DNA from: Streptomyces griseus subsp. griseus
GTDB taxonomy: Bacteria > Actinomycetota > Actinomycetes > Streptomycetales > Streptomycetaceae
Assembly (NCBI RefSeq): GCF_000720255.1
Contig: NZ_JOJE01000020.1
Location: 186,001-250,000 of the forward strand
DNA length: 64,000 nt
Direction: 5' to 3'
Positions 53,761 through 62,672 of the stretch are shown here, one piece after another (the stretch's first letter is position 1; the number at the start of each line of letters is the position of its first letter). A model generated the notes under the pieces. The model saw nothing but the letters and a program-made list of their open reading frames with translations. It did not search any database and was not told where the DNA came from. Both the position numbers and the translations under genes were made by a program.

Positions 53761-56700
53761 CCTCGCCCGCGCCCAGCGACGGCCGGGCGCCGCAACGCCG
53801 CTGGTTCCGGGCCGACAGCGCCCACTACGGCTCCCTCTCCCCCGACGGCACCCTCTTCCTGCGCACCGAGGGCACCACCGTGGAAGCGGTCGACGACAGC
53901 GGCCGCAGACTGTGGTCGGCCTCGCTGGACGCCTCAGGGGAGGGCGGCGGGCAGGACACCGGGACGGCGTCCGGCGTGTGGGCGCCCGACGCGAGTGAGG
54001 TTCTGGTGTTCCTCGGCGGGTGGGGGCATCTCCTGGACGCCGACACCGGCGCCGAACGATCCCGGCTCCCGGCGGTGCGCGGTACGGCGGGGCAGGCCGC
54101 CGCCGTCTCGCCGGACGGCCTGCGCACGGCCCTGCTCTCCGACCCCCGCACCGTGACCGTCCATCACCGCCGGACGCGGGCCACCGTCCACCTGCCCGTC
54201 GGGGACGAGGTCTGCGACCTGGTGTGGGACCCGGGCGGCCGGCTGCTGTGCGTGGCCACCCCGACCGCGCTCCAGCTGTGGAACCCGACCAGCCGGGACC
54301 CGTCCGCCACCCCGTGCTCCGGGCGCACCGCCCTGCACGCGGTCGCCTGGTCCCCGGACCGCAGGACCCTGGCCTTCGCGGACGCCGAGGGCGTTCACCT
54401 GGTCGACGCCCACGGCACCGCCCCCGCCATCTCCGCCAACGCCCCGTCCGTGTACGGCCTCGGCTTCAGCCGCACCGGCCGCCACCTGGCGGTCGCCGGC
54501 TCCGGCGGTGTGCTGGTCCTCGACCGGGAACTCTCCCCCGTCGCCCACATCCCGGGCTCCCCGCGCCTCCCGGCCGACTTCAGCGCCTGCGCCGCGGGGC
54601 GGCTGCTGGTGCGCACCGAGCAGGACGGTACGGCGGGCCACGCGCTGTGGGAGCTGCCCGACACCGTGGAGCCGGCGTCCGGCCGCCGCACCGACGCGGC
54701 GCTGCAGCGCTGGGTGGCCGCCATGTGCGGCTCGGTGGGGCGAAGGGTCCCGGAGCCGGGCGAGTCACCCGCGCTGCGCACCGGACCACCGCGCCCACTC
54801 GGCACCGGCCGGGACCTGCCGATGCCGGCGTTCGCCTGGGTCACCGACGGTGCCTCGGCCGGCGAGCTGCGACCTGGCCTGGTGGCACTGCGCCGACCGG
54901 CACCCGGGGAGCCGTCACGGACGACCCAGCCGAACGGGAGCACCCCCACAAGGCCGCCCCGGACCGACGAGCCGGTCTGGACCGCCGAGTTGCCCATCGC
55001 GCGTGCGGGTGGAGCGGTCGACATCGAGGCTTCGGCCGAGGCCCTGGATCCGGAACGGGCCGACTCCCCGGGGGCGGCCCTCGCCGTGGCGACGCACCGT
55101 GGGACGGCGGAGCTCACCGTGCTGGACGCGGCCACGGGTACCGTACGGGCGCGGTTGCCCGGGGGGCAGGCACCGGTGTGGTGTCCCACCGGCGGTGGCC
55201 GGCTCGTCGTGCCCGAGCCGGGACGGCAACCCGCCCACCTCTACCTGTACGAGCTGGGGGAACCGCCCTCCGCGACCACCGCGGTGAGCCGGTTCGTGCG
55301 CGGCCGGGTGGGCCGGCCCGCCTGGTCGCCCGACGGTCGGCTGCTGGCGGCGGGCACGTCGGGCGAGGTACTGCTGTGGCGGATGCCGGAGTTCGCCCTG
55401 TCCAGTCCCCGCCTGAGACTGCCGCCCAGGGCCTTCGGCACCAGGGTCGCCTGGTCCCCCGACGGCCGCAGACTCGCCGCCACCTGTGATGCCGGCAGCG
55501 GGCCGATCGTCGTCTGGGACACCTCCGACTGGCAGATCCAGCGCGAGCTGGGGGCGCCGGGCGGCATCGGCTGGGCGCCCGCGCTCGCCTGGTCGCCGGA
55601 CGGTTCCCTGCTGGCGGCGCCCGGGCCGGGCAGGTCGACGTCCACCGTGCAGATCTGGGACGTGGCGGAGGCCTCGGTGGTGCTCACCCTCGAACCGCCC
55701 CGGGTCCGGGGCCAGTTGTGGTCGGTGCGCTGGTCCCCGGACGGCCGTCGGATCGCCACGACGTACGGCGGTGGCACCACGCTCGTCTGGGAGCTGCTCA
55801 CCGCAGGCCGAGCGCCGTCCGCGCCGCTCCCGCTCCCCGCCCACCGGCTCGCCGAACTGGGCACCGCCGCCGTGGCCGCCGACGCCGCTGTCCCCCTGTC
55901 CACCCTCACCGAGCTGCTGACCCTGCTCGCCCCCGGCCCGGCGGACCCCTCCGGCCCGGCCGCGGGCGGTACGCCCGCCGGCCTCACGGAGCTGCTGTAC
56001 GGCGCCCGGGCGGCGCGGGCGCTGCGCGCGCTGGACTGGCCACCGGCCGCGCACCCCGCGCTGGCCGCCGTCACCGCCACCCAGTTGCCGTCCGACTCCC
56101 GGTACGCGGCGCCCTCCGCCGTCCCCGCGGCGGAACTGCGCTCCGCGCTGGAACGCGGTCTCGGCGGCGCGGCCCAGGACGCACCGGAGCACGGTCACGC
56201 CGCCGGAGCCCTGGCCGCCGCGCTGGAGCGGACCCGCACCCGGTTGCTGCCCGCCCTCCGGCTGCTCGGCCCGGACGCCGTACGCCAGGACCCGGGGCTG
56301 GTGCACCGAGTGGCCCAGGGCCTGGGAAGGCAGGGCCCGGGACCGGACGGACGCCATCCGGTACCGGGGCTGCGGCTGCCTGCGTCCCCCGTGGGCGACG
56401 AGATCACCGGGCCCACCGCGGCCGGAGCCCCGGCCGGCCTGGTGCGACACGGTCCGCCGGACCGCATGGTGCCCAGCCAACTGGCCCTGCCCGACGATGT
56501 GCTGGGCCCCCTCTACACGCAGGAAGCGCTGCTCTACCGCACCCGGCGGGGCGCGGCACCGCCCGCCACCCGCAACGCCGTCCTCGTCCTGGACACGGGA
56601 CCGGCGGCCCACGGTCAGGTCGGTACGTGCCTCCGGGTGTGCGCCCACGCCCTGGCCGAGGCGCTGCTGCGGGCGGGGCGCCGGGTGGAGCTGCTCCAGC

Positions 56701-57038
56701 TGAACGGCCTGAGCGGTCCGCTGCCGCTGGCGGGCCCTGCCGAACTGCGCGCGTTGTGGCAGCTCTCCCCGCCCGCGCCCCCGGACCCCGTCCGGGCGGC
56801 GGAACGCGCGGCCGCCGCGCTGCGCCGGCTGGAGGGCGGCACGCTCGGCACACCCCGCGCCGTGCTGCTCACCCACCCGCACCAGCGTCGGCTCGGCCTG
56901 CCCGGCCTGCTCACCGTCCGGGTCCACTACCCGGGCGTGCCCACGACAACGGACGAACGGGACTGCTGGACGCTGGCGCCCGATCCGGAACCGGAACGGC
57001 TGACCGCCGTACTGGCCTCACTGCTCGCGGAGTTGTGA
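53757..57038 (+). CDS. WD40 repeat protein with C-terminal vWA-like domain
   Basis: 1,093 residues. Beta-propeller repeats are visible throughout residues 1-680, for example LHAVAWSPDRRTLAFADAEGVHLVD, GRPAWSPDGRLLAAGTSGEVLLWR, TRVAWSPDGRRLAATC and LWSVRWSPDGRRIATTYGGGTTLVWE. Residues about 935-1093 resemble a vWA domain (RNAVLVLDTGPAAHGQVGTCLRVCAHALAEALLRAGRRVELLQLNG), but the metal site DxSxS is DTGPA (946-950), so metal binding is doubtful. This would be the vWA partner of the MoxR ATPase and the sensor or scaffold of the complex. Last gene of the rightward arm. Confidence 0.82.
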   Translation: MTSPAPSDGRAPQRRWFRADSAHYGSLSPDGTLFLRTEGTTVEAVDDSGRRLWSASLDASGEGGGQDTGTASGVWAPDASEVLVFLGGWGHLLDADTGAERSRLPAVRGTAGQAAAVSPDGLRTALLSDPRTVTVHHRRTRATVHLPVGDEVCDLVWDPGGRLLCVATPTALQLWNPTSRDPSATPCSGRTALHAVAWSPDRRTLAFADAEGVHLVDAHGTAPAISANAPSVYGLGFSRTGRHLAVAGSGGVLVLDRELSPVAHIPGSPRLPADFSACAAGRLLVRTEQDGTAGHALWELPDTVEPASGRRTDAALQRWVAAMCGSVGRRVPEPGESPALRTGPPRPLGTGRDLPMPAFAWVTDGASAGELRPGLVALRRPAPGEPSRTTQPNGSTPTRPPRTDEPVWTAELPIARAGGAVDIEASAEALDPERADSPGAALAVATHRGTAELTVLDAATGTVRARLPGGQAPVWCPTGGGRLVVPEPGRQPAHLYLYELGEPPSATTAVSRFVRGRVGRPAWSPDGRLLAAGTSGEVLLWRMPEFALSSPRLRLPPRAFGTRVAWSPDGRRLAATCDAGSGPIVVWDTSDWQIQRELGAPGGIGWAPALAWSPDGSLLAAPGPGRSTSTVQIWDVAEASVVLTLEPPRVRGQLWSVRWSPDGRRIATTYGGGTTLVWELLTAGRAPSAPLPLPAHRLAELGTAAVAADAAVPLSTLTELLTLLAPGPADPSGPAAGGTPAGLTELLYGARAARALRALDWPPAAHPALAAVTATQLPSDSRYAAPSAVPAAELRSALERGLGGAAQDAPEHGHAAGALAAALERTRTRLLPALRLLGPDAVRQDPGLVHRVAQGLGRQGPGPDGRHPVPGLRLPASPVGDEITGPTAAGAPAGLVRHGPPDRMVPSQLALPDDVLGPLYTQEALLYRTRRGAAPPATRNAVLVLDTGPAAHGQVGTCLRVCAHALAEALLRAGRRVELLQLNGLSGPLPLAGPAELRALWQLSPPAPPDPVRAAERAAAALRRLEGGTLGTPRAVLLTHPHQRRLGLPGLLTVRVHYPGVPTTTDERDCWTLAPDPEPERLTAVLASLLAEL

Positions 57039-57084
57039 CGGCCGGCCGTCCACATGCGGTCCGGTCAGCAGGTCGCAGCCGGTC

Positions 57085-57351
57085 TCAGCCACACATCATC
57101 TGCTCGATCTCGTCCGGCCCGAGACCCTCCAGCAGCCGTTCCAGCAGCTCCGGACGGAAGGCGTCGCCGAGGATCTCCACCCCCTCCGCGGACCAGGTCA
57201 GCCGCAGCCGCACCAGCCGCCCCTCGGGGTGCCGGGCGTACTCGTCCGCGTCGATCAGGTCGGGCAACGAGTCCACCAGCCGATAGGCCGCCCCCACGGC
57301 CTGCTCCCCCGTCTCCTGCTCAGCGTTGTCGACGTCGTCCGAAGCCGTCAT
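57085..57351 (-). CDS. Small protein coupled to the radical SAM enzyme
   Basis: 88 residues: acidic N-terminus, then LVDSLPDLIDADEYARHPEGRLVRLRLTWSAEGVEILGDAFRPELLERLLEGLGPDEIEQMMCG. No known family. The protein ends Met-Met-Cys-Gly. The ATG overlaps the stop of the radical SAM gene (ATGA), so the two are co-translated; it may be a partner subunit. Convergent with the WD40-vWA gene, 46 nt apart. Confidence 0.72.
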   Translation of the reverse strand: MTASDDVDNAEQETGEQAVGAAYRLVDSLPDLIDADEYARHPEGRLVRLRLTWSAEGVEILGDAFRPELLERLLEGLGPDEIEQMMCG

Positions 57352-58379
57352 CGCCAGACCCCCTTGATGTGTGTCCCGCACTGCTCGCACCGCCCCGTCC
57401 CGTCCAGCCGCAGGGCGGACAGGGCCCAGATGTCCCGGTCGACCACGGCCTGCTCGCAGCCCGGGCAGTAGGTGGTACGCCCCTCGGCCCCCAGGGCCCG
57501 CTCCACGTACACGTACCGCAGCCCCGCAGCCCTGCCGATGGCCCGGGCCCGGTCGAGGCGGTCGGGGCCGGTCGGTGCATACGTGTCCATGCGGTACGTC
57601 GGGGTGAACCGCATCAGGTGCCAGGGGATGTCCGGGTCGACGGAGGCCAGGAACCCCGCGATGGCCTCCAGCTGGGCGTCCTCGGCACTGGTCCCCGGGA
57701 TGAGCGGTGTGGTCGCCTCCACCCAGACGCCTTGGTCGTGCATCCGCCGCAGCGTCTCCAGTACGGGCCGCAGCGGCGCCCCGGTGAGTCTGCGGTGCGG
57801 CTCCTCCTCGGCGGCCTTGATGTCGATGTTGACGGCGGACAGCGCGGGCGCCAGGCGGTCGGTGGCCTCCGGGGTGAGGAAGCCGTTGCTCTTCCACACC
57901 AGAGGCACTCCCGCCGGTCTCGCCTCGGCGGCGAGCGCCAGGGTCAGCTCCGGGGCCAGGGAGGGCTCCGAGTACGACAGTCCCACGGACGCGGACGCCC
58001 CGGCCGCCTCCCGCACCACCGCGGGCACGTCCACCGCCTCCGACGCCGGCCCGCGGCCGGTGCCGGGCTCGCGGCCGTACTGGGACAGCCGGTGGTTGAC
58101 GCAGTAGTCGCAGCGGAAAGAGCAGCCGGGCGGCGCCAGCGTCAGCACCGTGCTGCCGGGCCTGAAGTGGTAGAAGGGCTTGCGTTCGACCGCGTCCCGG
58201 TGCCGCACCGTCGTCGCGAGGGTGAGGGTCTGCACGGAGCCGCCCCGCCGTCGCCGTACCTTGCAGGCCCCGGTCTCGCCGTCCCGCAGCCGGCACCGGA
58301 ACGGGCACAACACACACCTGACACCGTCGTCCGTGGTCCGGGTGAAGGCGCTGTCGGCGCTCTGCCAGGTCCCCGCCAC
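57348..58379 (-). CDS. AmmeMemoRadiSam-type radical SAM enzyme
   Basis: 343 residues. Radical SAM cluster CSFRCDYCVN (C-x3-C-x2-C) near residue 90, preceded by an N-terminal cysteine region CVLCPFRCRLRDGETGACKVR and followed by YSEPSLAPEL and a C-terminal zinc-like pair (YCPGCE and CEQCG). This matches the radical SAM member of the AMMECR1-Memo-radical SAM group, whose reaction is not established. The other two partners are not in the window. GTG start. Confidence 0.83.
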   Translation of the reverse strand: MAGTWQSADSAFTRTTDDGVRCVLCPFRCRLRDGETGACKVRRRRGGSVQTLTLATTVRHRDAVERKPFYHFRPGSTVLTLAPPGCSFRCDYCVNHRLSQYGREPGTGRGPASEAVDVPAVVREAAGASASVGLSYSEPSLAPELTLALAAEARPAGVPLVWKSNGFLTPEATDRLAPALSAVNIDIKAAEEEPHRRLTGAPLRPVLETLRRMHDQGVWVEATTPLIPGTSAEDAQLEAIAGFLASVDPDIPWHLMRFTPTYRMDTYAPTGPDRLDRARAIGRAAGLRYVYVERALGAEGRTTYCPGCEQAVVDRDIWALSALRLDGTGRCEQCGTHIKGVWR

Positions 58380-58459
58380 CGCGCCACCCCCGTCGTTCCG
58401 GCCAGGGTAGTGGCGGGAGTGTACGGCTGTCAGGACAATCTCCGGGGTACGCTCGCGGC

Positions 58460-59002
58460 ATGGGTGGGATAATCAGCGCGGTCAGCAGCAACGGTACGTA
58501 CTCGTTCACCAAGCCCAACCGCGAGAGCATCACGCTGCTCGCCGGCCTCGGGGTGGAGGGGGACGCGCACGCGGGGGTGACGGTCAAGCACCGGTCCCGG
58601 GTGCGGCGGGACCCCTCACAGCCGAACCTGCGGCAGGTGCACCTCATCCACGAGGAGCTGTTCGCCGAGGTGGGCGCGGCCGGGTTCGAGGTGACGGCCG
58701 GGCAGCTCGGGGAGAACGTCACCACGCGCGGCATCGACCTGCTGGGGCTGCCCGCGGGGACCCTGCTGCACCTCGGGGACGAGGCGGTCGTCGAGGTGAC
58801 CGGGCTGCGGAACCCGTGCCTCCAGATCGACGACTTCCGCAAGGGGCTGCTCAAGCAGGTCGTCGGGCGGGACGAGGACGGGACGGCCCGGTTCAAGGCC
58901 GGGATCATGAGCGTCGTCGTCCACGGCGGCGTGGTGCGGCCCGGGGACCCGGTGAAGGCCGAGCTGCCGGAGGGGCCGCACCGGCCCCTGGAGATCGTCT
59001 GA
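58460..59002 (+). CDS. MOSC-domain protein
   Basis: 180 residues, one MOSC domain as in molybdenum-cofactor sulfurase C-termini and YiiM-type proteins. Markers are LGVEGDAHAG, GQLGENVTTRGIDLLGLPAG, and VTGLRNPCLQIDDF with the conserved Cys. Likely molybdenum/sulfur chemistry; exact role unknown. Single-gene unit, divergent from the radical SAM gene. Confidence 0.87.
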   Translation: MGGIISAVSSNGTYSFTKPNRESITLLAGLGVEGDAHAGVTVKHRSRVRRDPSQPNLRQVHLIHEELFAEVGAAGFEVTAGQLGENVTTRGIDLLGLPAGTLLHLGDEAVVEVTGLRNPCLQIDDFRKGLLKQVVGRDEDGTARFKAGIMSVVVHGGVVRPGDPVKAELPEGPHRPLEIV

Positions 59003-59036
59003 GCCCACCGGGCCCGAGGCCGTCACGCTGCCGTTT

Positions 59037-59699
59037 CTACGCGCGCCACTCCGGCTTGCGCTCCGGGGACGCCTCCGCCAGGGCCTTCGTCACCTCGGCC
59101 ACATTGCCGCGCAGGCCGTAGACCGGGGTGTCGGGCTGCTGGCGCCAGGAGTCGTCGAGGCCGCCCGCGTCGACCGTGTCGAAGCCCAGCTCGTCGATCA
59201 GGGACCGTACGACCGCCTTCGCCGCCTCGTCGTCGCCGGCCACCGGCAGCGCGATGCGGTCGGGGGCGCCGGCCGGGCGCGGGCGCTCCAGGATGTCCTG
59301 GGCGTAGGTGCCGTTGAACGCCTTGATCACGGGGCGGCCGACGGCGCGTTCCGTCCAGCGGCTCTCGGTGAGGCCCTCGACCTCGATCGCGAGGATCTTC
59401 CCGTCCCGCTGCTTCGGGTAGTAGTTGCCGGTGTCGATGACGGCGACGCCCTCGGCCGCCCCGTCCAGCAGGCCGGTGGGCAGGTTCTCGAGCGCCTTCT
59501 CGGGGACGGCGATCACGACGACCTCCGCACCGCGCGCCGCCTCCTCGATCCGGACGGGGGTCGCGCCCGTCTCCTCGGCCAGTTCCTTGAGCGTGTGCGG
59601 GCCGCGGGAATTGGCCACGGAGACGTCGTGCCCGAGGGCGGTGAGCCGCCGGGTGAGGTTCCCTCCGATGTTGCCCGCACCGATGATGCCGATCTTCAT
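59037..59699 (-). CDS. NADP oxidoreductase (F420-dependent reductase-like)
   Basis: 220 residues. Rossmann motif GIIGAGNIGGNLTRRL at the start, then SNSRGPHTL-like VANSRGPHTLKELA and VIKAFNGTYAQDI. This is the NADP_oxidoreductase/F420H2:NADP reductase coenzyme-binding family. Electron partner and substrate unknown. Divergent from the leu attenuator region. Confidence 0.85.
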   Translation of the reverse strand: MKIGIIGAGNIGGNLTRRLTALGHDVSVANSRGPHTLKELAEETGATPVRIEEAARGAEVVVIAVPEKALENLPTGLLDGAAEGVAVIDTGNYYPKQRDGKILAIEVEGLTESRWTERAVGRPVIKAFNGTYAQDILERPRPAGAPDRIALPVAGDDEAAKAVVRSLIDELGFDTVDAGGLDDSWRQQPDTPVYGLRGNVAEVTKALAEASPERKPEWRA

Positions 59700-59931
59700 G
59701 TCCTGCCTCGCCTTTCCGGGGTCGGTGGTGCCGAGTACGGCTGCCAGGGCCGAGTAACCGTCATCCGGGGCCGGCTATGCCAAATCGGGGGCAATCTTCT
59801 GCGGGGCGCTCGTCCCACGGTCCTGGTCCGGCTCGGCAGTGCGTTCGACCAGCGGGCCGGGGCGACCCGGGCCCAGCGGCATCGGCGCACCAACTTCTCC
59901 GCGAACCAACAACCTTGACAGACATTCTCAC

Positions 59932-59961
59932 TTGCTCGACGACCTGCGCTGTGGTTAGCGT
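59932..59961 (+). promoter_or_regulatory. leuA promoter (HrdB-type)
   Basis: TTGCTC (59932-59937), 18-nt spacer, TAGCGT (59956-59961): a good Streptomyces vegetative promoter. Initiation about 7 nt later would fall on the A of the leader-peptide ATG at 59968, giving a leaderless message. The rest of the 59700-59931 stretch holds nothing recognisable apart from the divergent promoter of the oxidoreductase gene. Confidence 0.65.
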
Positions 59962-59967
59962 TCCGGC

Positions 59968-60015
59968 ATGACGCTCTGCGGTCTCCTTCTTCTCGGCTGC
60001 CGCGGCGGGGCCTGA
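59968..60015 (+). CDS. leuL: leu leader peptide (attenuator)
   Basis: 15 codons: [15 protein letters not shown]. Four successive leucine codons (CTC CTT CTT CTC) make translation sensitive to charged leucyl-tRNA. It overlaps the left arm of a GC hairpin and precedes leuA by about 75 nt, the classical attenuation layout. Confidence 0.85.
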   Translation: MTLCGLLLLGCRGGA

Positions 60016-60037
60016 CGCGACCGGCACCCCGCCGCGG
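60000..60037 (+). terminator. leu attenuator hairpin
   Basis: CCGCGGCGGGG (60000-60010) pairs perfectly with CCCCGCCGCGG (60027-60037). The left arm lies inside the leader peptide, so a ribosome at the leucine run or the stop would change folding. Whether it ends transcription or hides the leuA start cannot be decided by eye; no T-run follows. Confidence 0.75.
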
Positions 60038-60089
60038 GTCGCCGTGCTGCCGGTCAAGCGTCCGACCGAGCCGAAGGCAGCGACCGCCG

Positions 60090-61829
60090 ATGAAGGCCCC
60101 AGCACGACCCGCGCCGCAGACCCTCTGGAATCCGCAGCGCCCCAGCCCCATGCCCCACCACCGCTACCGCCCCTTCCACGAGCGCGTGCAGGTGCCCGTG
60201 GCCGACCGCGACTGGCCCACCGCCCGTATCGAGCGTGCCCCACTGTGGGTCCCCGTGGACCTGCGCGACGGCAACCAGGCCCTCGCCGAGCCGATGGACA
60301 CGCCCCGCAAGCGCCGCTTCTTCGACCTGCTGACCGGCATGGGCTTCAAGGAGATCGAGGTCGGCTACCCCTCCGCGAGCCGCACGGACTTCGACTTCGT
60401 ACGGCACCTGGTGACCGGCGGAGCCGTCCCGGACGACGTCACGCCGGTCGTGTTCACCCCGGCCCGGCGGGAGCTGATCGACCGCACCTTCGAGGCGGTC
60501 GAGGGGCTGCCGAGGGCGGTGGTCCACCTGTACATCGCGACCTCGCCGGTGTGGCGGGACGTCGTCCTGGGCCGGGACCGGGGGGAGGTGTGGCGGACGG
60601 TGCGTGAGGCGGCCACGCACATGGCGCGCCTCGCGGGCGACGCGCCGGGCATCCGCTTCCAGTTCTCGCCGGAGACCTTCAACCTCACCGAGCCGGACTT
60701 CGTCCTCGAACTGTGCGACGGCTTGACGGAGCTGTGGGACGCGAGCCCCGACCGTCCGGTCACCCACAACCTGCCGGCGACCGTCGAGATCGCGACGCCG
60801 AACGTCTACGCCGACCAGATCGAGTACCTGCACCGCAACCTGGCCCGCCGCGACTCGGTGATCCTCTCCGTCCACCCGCACAACGACCGCGGCACCGGAG
60901 TCGCCTGCGCCGAACTCGCCGTACTGGCCGGGGCCCAGCGTGTGGAGGGCTGCCTGTTCGGCAACGGGGAGCGCACGGGCAACGTCGACCTGGTGACGCT
61001 GGCCCTCAACCTCTTCGCGCAGGGCGTCGACCCGATGGTCGACTTCGGCGACATCGACGCGGTGCGGGAGACGGTGGAGCACTGCAACCGGCTGCCGGTG
61101 CACCCACGGCACCCGTACGCCGGCGAGCTGGTCCACACGGCCTTCTCGGGCACCCACCAGGACGCGATCAGCAAGGGCCTGACGCATCACGCCGAGCGGG
61201 CCGCCGCGTTGGGGTTGGCGCCCGGACAGGCGCCGTGGGAGGTGCCGTACCTGCCGATCGATCCGGCCGACGTGGGCCGGTCCTACGAAGCGGTGATCCG
61301 GGTCAACTCGCAGTCCGGCAAGGGCGGTGTGGCGTACCTGCTGCGCACGCACCACGGCCTGGACCTGCCCGGGCGGATGCGGCCGGACTTCTCGCGGGTC
61401 GTGCAGGAGGCCACGGACGGCAGCGGGCGCGAGGCGACACCGAAGGAGCTGTACGAGCTGTTCCGGGCCGCCTACCTGGCGGAGGGCGAGGTGCAGCTGC
61501 ACGCCTGGTCCGCCCACCGGGAGGCGCCGGGGGTCCACCGTTTCGTCTGCACCCTCCAGATCGGCGACCGCACCGGCGACCACGAGGGCACCGGCAACGG
61601 CCCCCTCACCGCCTTCGTCGACGCGCTGGCCGGCGCCGGCTTCACCGTGGACGTCCTGGACTTCGCCGAGCACGACCACGAGCACGAGCACCCGGTCGCC
61701 GGGGACTCGGTCGCCTACGCCGAGTGCCGGGTGAACGGCACCACCGCCTGGGGCGCCGCCGAGGATTCCACGGCCCTCGCCGCATCCGTCCGTGCGGTCC
61801 TGTCCGCGGTGAACCGGGCCGTGCGATGA
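60090..61829 (+). CDS. leuA: 2-isopropylmalate synthase
   Basis: 579 residues, alpha-isopropylmalate synthase type 2. First committed step of leucine synthesis: acetyl-CoA plus 2-oxoisovalerate. [10 protein letters not shown] near residue 55 carries the metal-binding pattern; HPHNDRGTG and [10 protein letters not shown] follow; the C-terminal 150 residues form the LeuA allosteric domain for leucine feedback. The ATG at 60090 gives the usual actinobacterial N-terminus ending MPHHRYRPF. Controlled by the attenuator upstream. Overlaps the next gene (ATGA). Confidence 0.95.
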   Translation: MKAPARPAPQTLWNPQRPSPMPHHRYRPFHERVQVPVADRDWPTARIERAPLWVPVDLRDGNQALAEPMDTPRKRRFFDLLTGMGFKEIEVGYPSASRTDFDFVRHLVTGGAVPDDVTPVVFTPARRELIDRTFEAVEGLPRAVVHLYIATSPVWRDVVLGRDRGEVWRTVREAATHMARLAGDAPGIRFQFSPETFNLTEPDFVLELCDGLTELWDASPDRPVTHNLPATVEIATPNVYADQIEYLHRNLARRDSVILSVHPHNDRGTGVACAELAVLAGAQRVEGCLFGNGERTGNVDLVTLALNLFAQGVDPMVDFGDIDAVRETVEHCNRLPVHPRHPYAGELVHTAFSGTHQDAISKGLTHHAERAAALGLAPGQAPWEVPYLPIDPADVGRSYEAVIRVNSQSGKGGVAYLLRTHHGLDLPGRMRPDFSRVVQEATDGSGREATPKELYELFRAAYLAEGEVQLHAWSAHREAPGVHRFVCTLQIGDRTGDHEGTGNGPLTAFVDALAGAGFTVDVLDFAEHDHEHEHPVAGDSVAYAECRVNGTTAWGAAEDSTALAASVRAVLSAVNRAVR

Positions 61830-62629
61830 CCGAGGTCCTGCGCGCCGAGGACGTCCACCTGGTGCGGGAGGGCCGGCCGATCCTGAGGGAGGTGTCGCTG
61901 ACCGTCCGGCCCGGCGAGCACTGGGCGCTCCTCGGGGCCAACGGTGCCGGGAAGTCGAGCCTGCTCGGCCTGCTGGGCGCCCTGATCCACCCGACGCGCG
62001 GCACCGTGGACGTCCTCGGCCGCAGGCTGGGCCGGGTCGATGTGCGCGAGCTCAGGTCGTACGTGGGTCATGTCGATCCGCGTCACCCGCTCGGCGAACC
62101 GCTGCGCGTCCGTGACGTGGTCCTGACCGGGTTGACCAACTCCATCGCGATGCTGCCGCGTTGGCGGCCGACACCGCAGCAGCGGGACCGGGCCGACCAC
62201 CTGATCGACACGCTGGGGCTCGCCGGTCACCGGGAGGCGCGCTGGCCGACGCTCTCGCACGGACAGCGCGGCCGGGCCCTGATCGCCCGCGCCCTGATGC
62301 CGCAGCCGCGACTCCTGCTGCTCGACGAACCGGCGACGGGCCTGGACCTGCCGGGCCGGGAGCGGCTGATCGAGGCGCTGGGCGCACTGCGCGAGGCGCA
62401 TCCGCGGCTGGCGACCGTCCTGGTCACCCACCACCTGGAGGAACTCCCACCGCACACCGGTCACGCCCTGCTGCTGCGCGAGGGCCGCACTCTCGCCCGG
62501 GGTCCTGCGGCCGAGGTTCTCACCGGTGACCTGGTCGGCGCGTGCTTCGGCCTGCCGCTGGCGCTGGAGCGGCACGGCGGACGGTGGAGCGTGCGGACCG
62601 AGCGCCGGGCGGACACCGTCCGGGCATGA
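61826..62629 (+). CDS. ABC transporter ATP-binding protein
   Basis: 267 residues. Walker [10 protein letters not shown] near residue 38, a Q-loop equivalent in a divergent form ([13 protein letters not shown]), signature [15 protein letters not shown] (LSGGQ type), Walker [14 protein letters not shown] and H-loop VTHH. No permease gene is adjacent, so it may serve a distant permease or act as a soluble ABC protein of the YlmA/ModF-like type. ATGA overlap with leuA suggests cotranscription. Confidence 0.88.
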   Translation: MTEVLRAEDVHLVREGRPILREVSLTVRPGEHWALLGANGAGKSSLLGLLGALIHPTRGTVDVLGRRLGRVDVRELRSYVGHVDPRHPLGEPLRVRDVVLTGLTNSIAMLPRWRPTPQQRDRADHLIDTLGLAGHREARWPTLSHGQRGRALIARALMPQPRLLLLDEPATGLDLPGRERLIEALGALREAHPRLATVLVTHHLEELPPHTGHALLLREGRTLARGPAAEVLTGDLVGACFGLPLALERHGGRWSVRTERRADTVRA

Positions 62630-62633
62630 CGAA

Positions 62634-62660
62634 GGGGGGCGCCCCTGGCGGGCGCCCCCC
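62634..62660. terminator. GC-rich bidirectional terminator
   Basis: GGGGGGCGCCC (62634-62644) and GGGCGCCCCCC (62650-62660) form an 11-bp stem with a 5-nt loop between the convergent ABC and EF-hand genes. Confidence 0.8.
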
Positions 62661-62672
62661 TCGCGTCGCGTG

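Noticed and set aside
54915..56927. 670-codon reverse ORF opposite the WD40-vWA gene
   Set aside because: Gly/Arg/Gln-rich shadow; the forward frame has regular WD40 repeats.
57085..58908. 607-codon reverse ORF spanning three genes
   Set aside because: Its last 88 codons are a real gene, but the rest is out of frame with the radical SAM and MOSC genes and has no domain.
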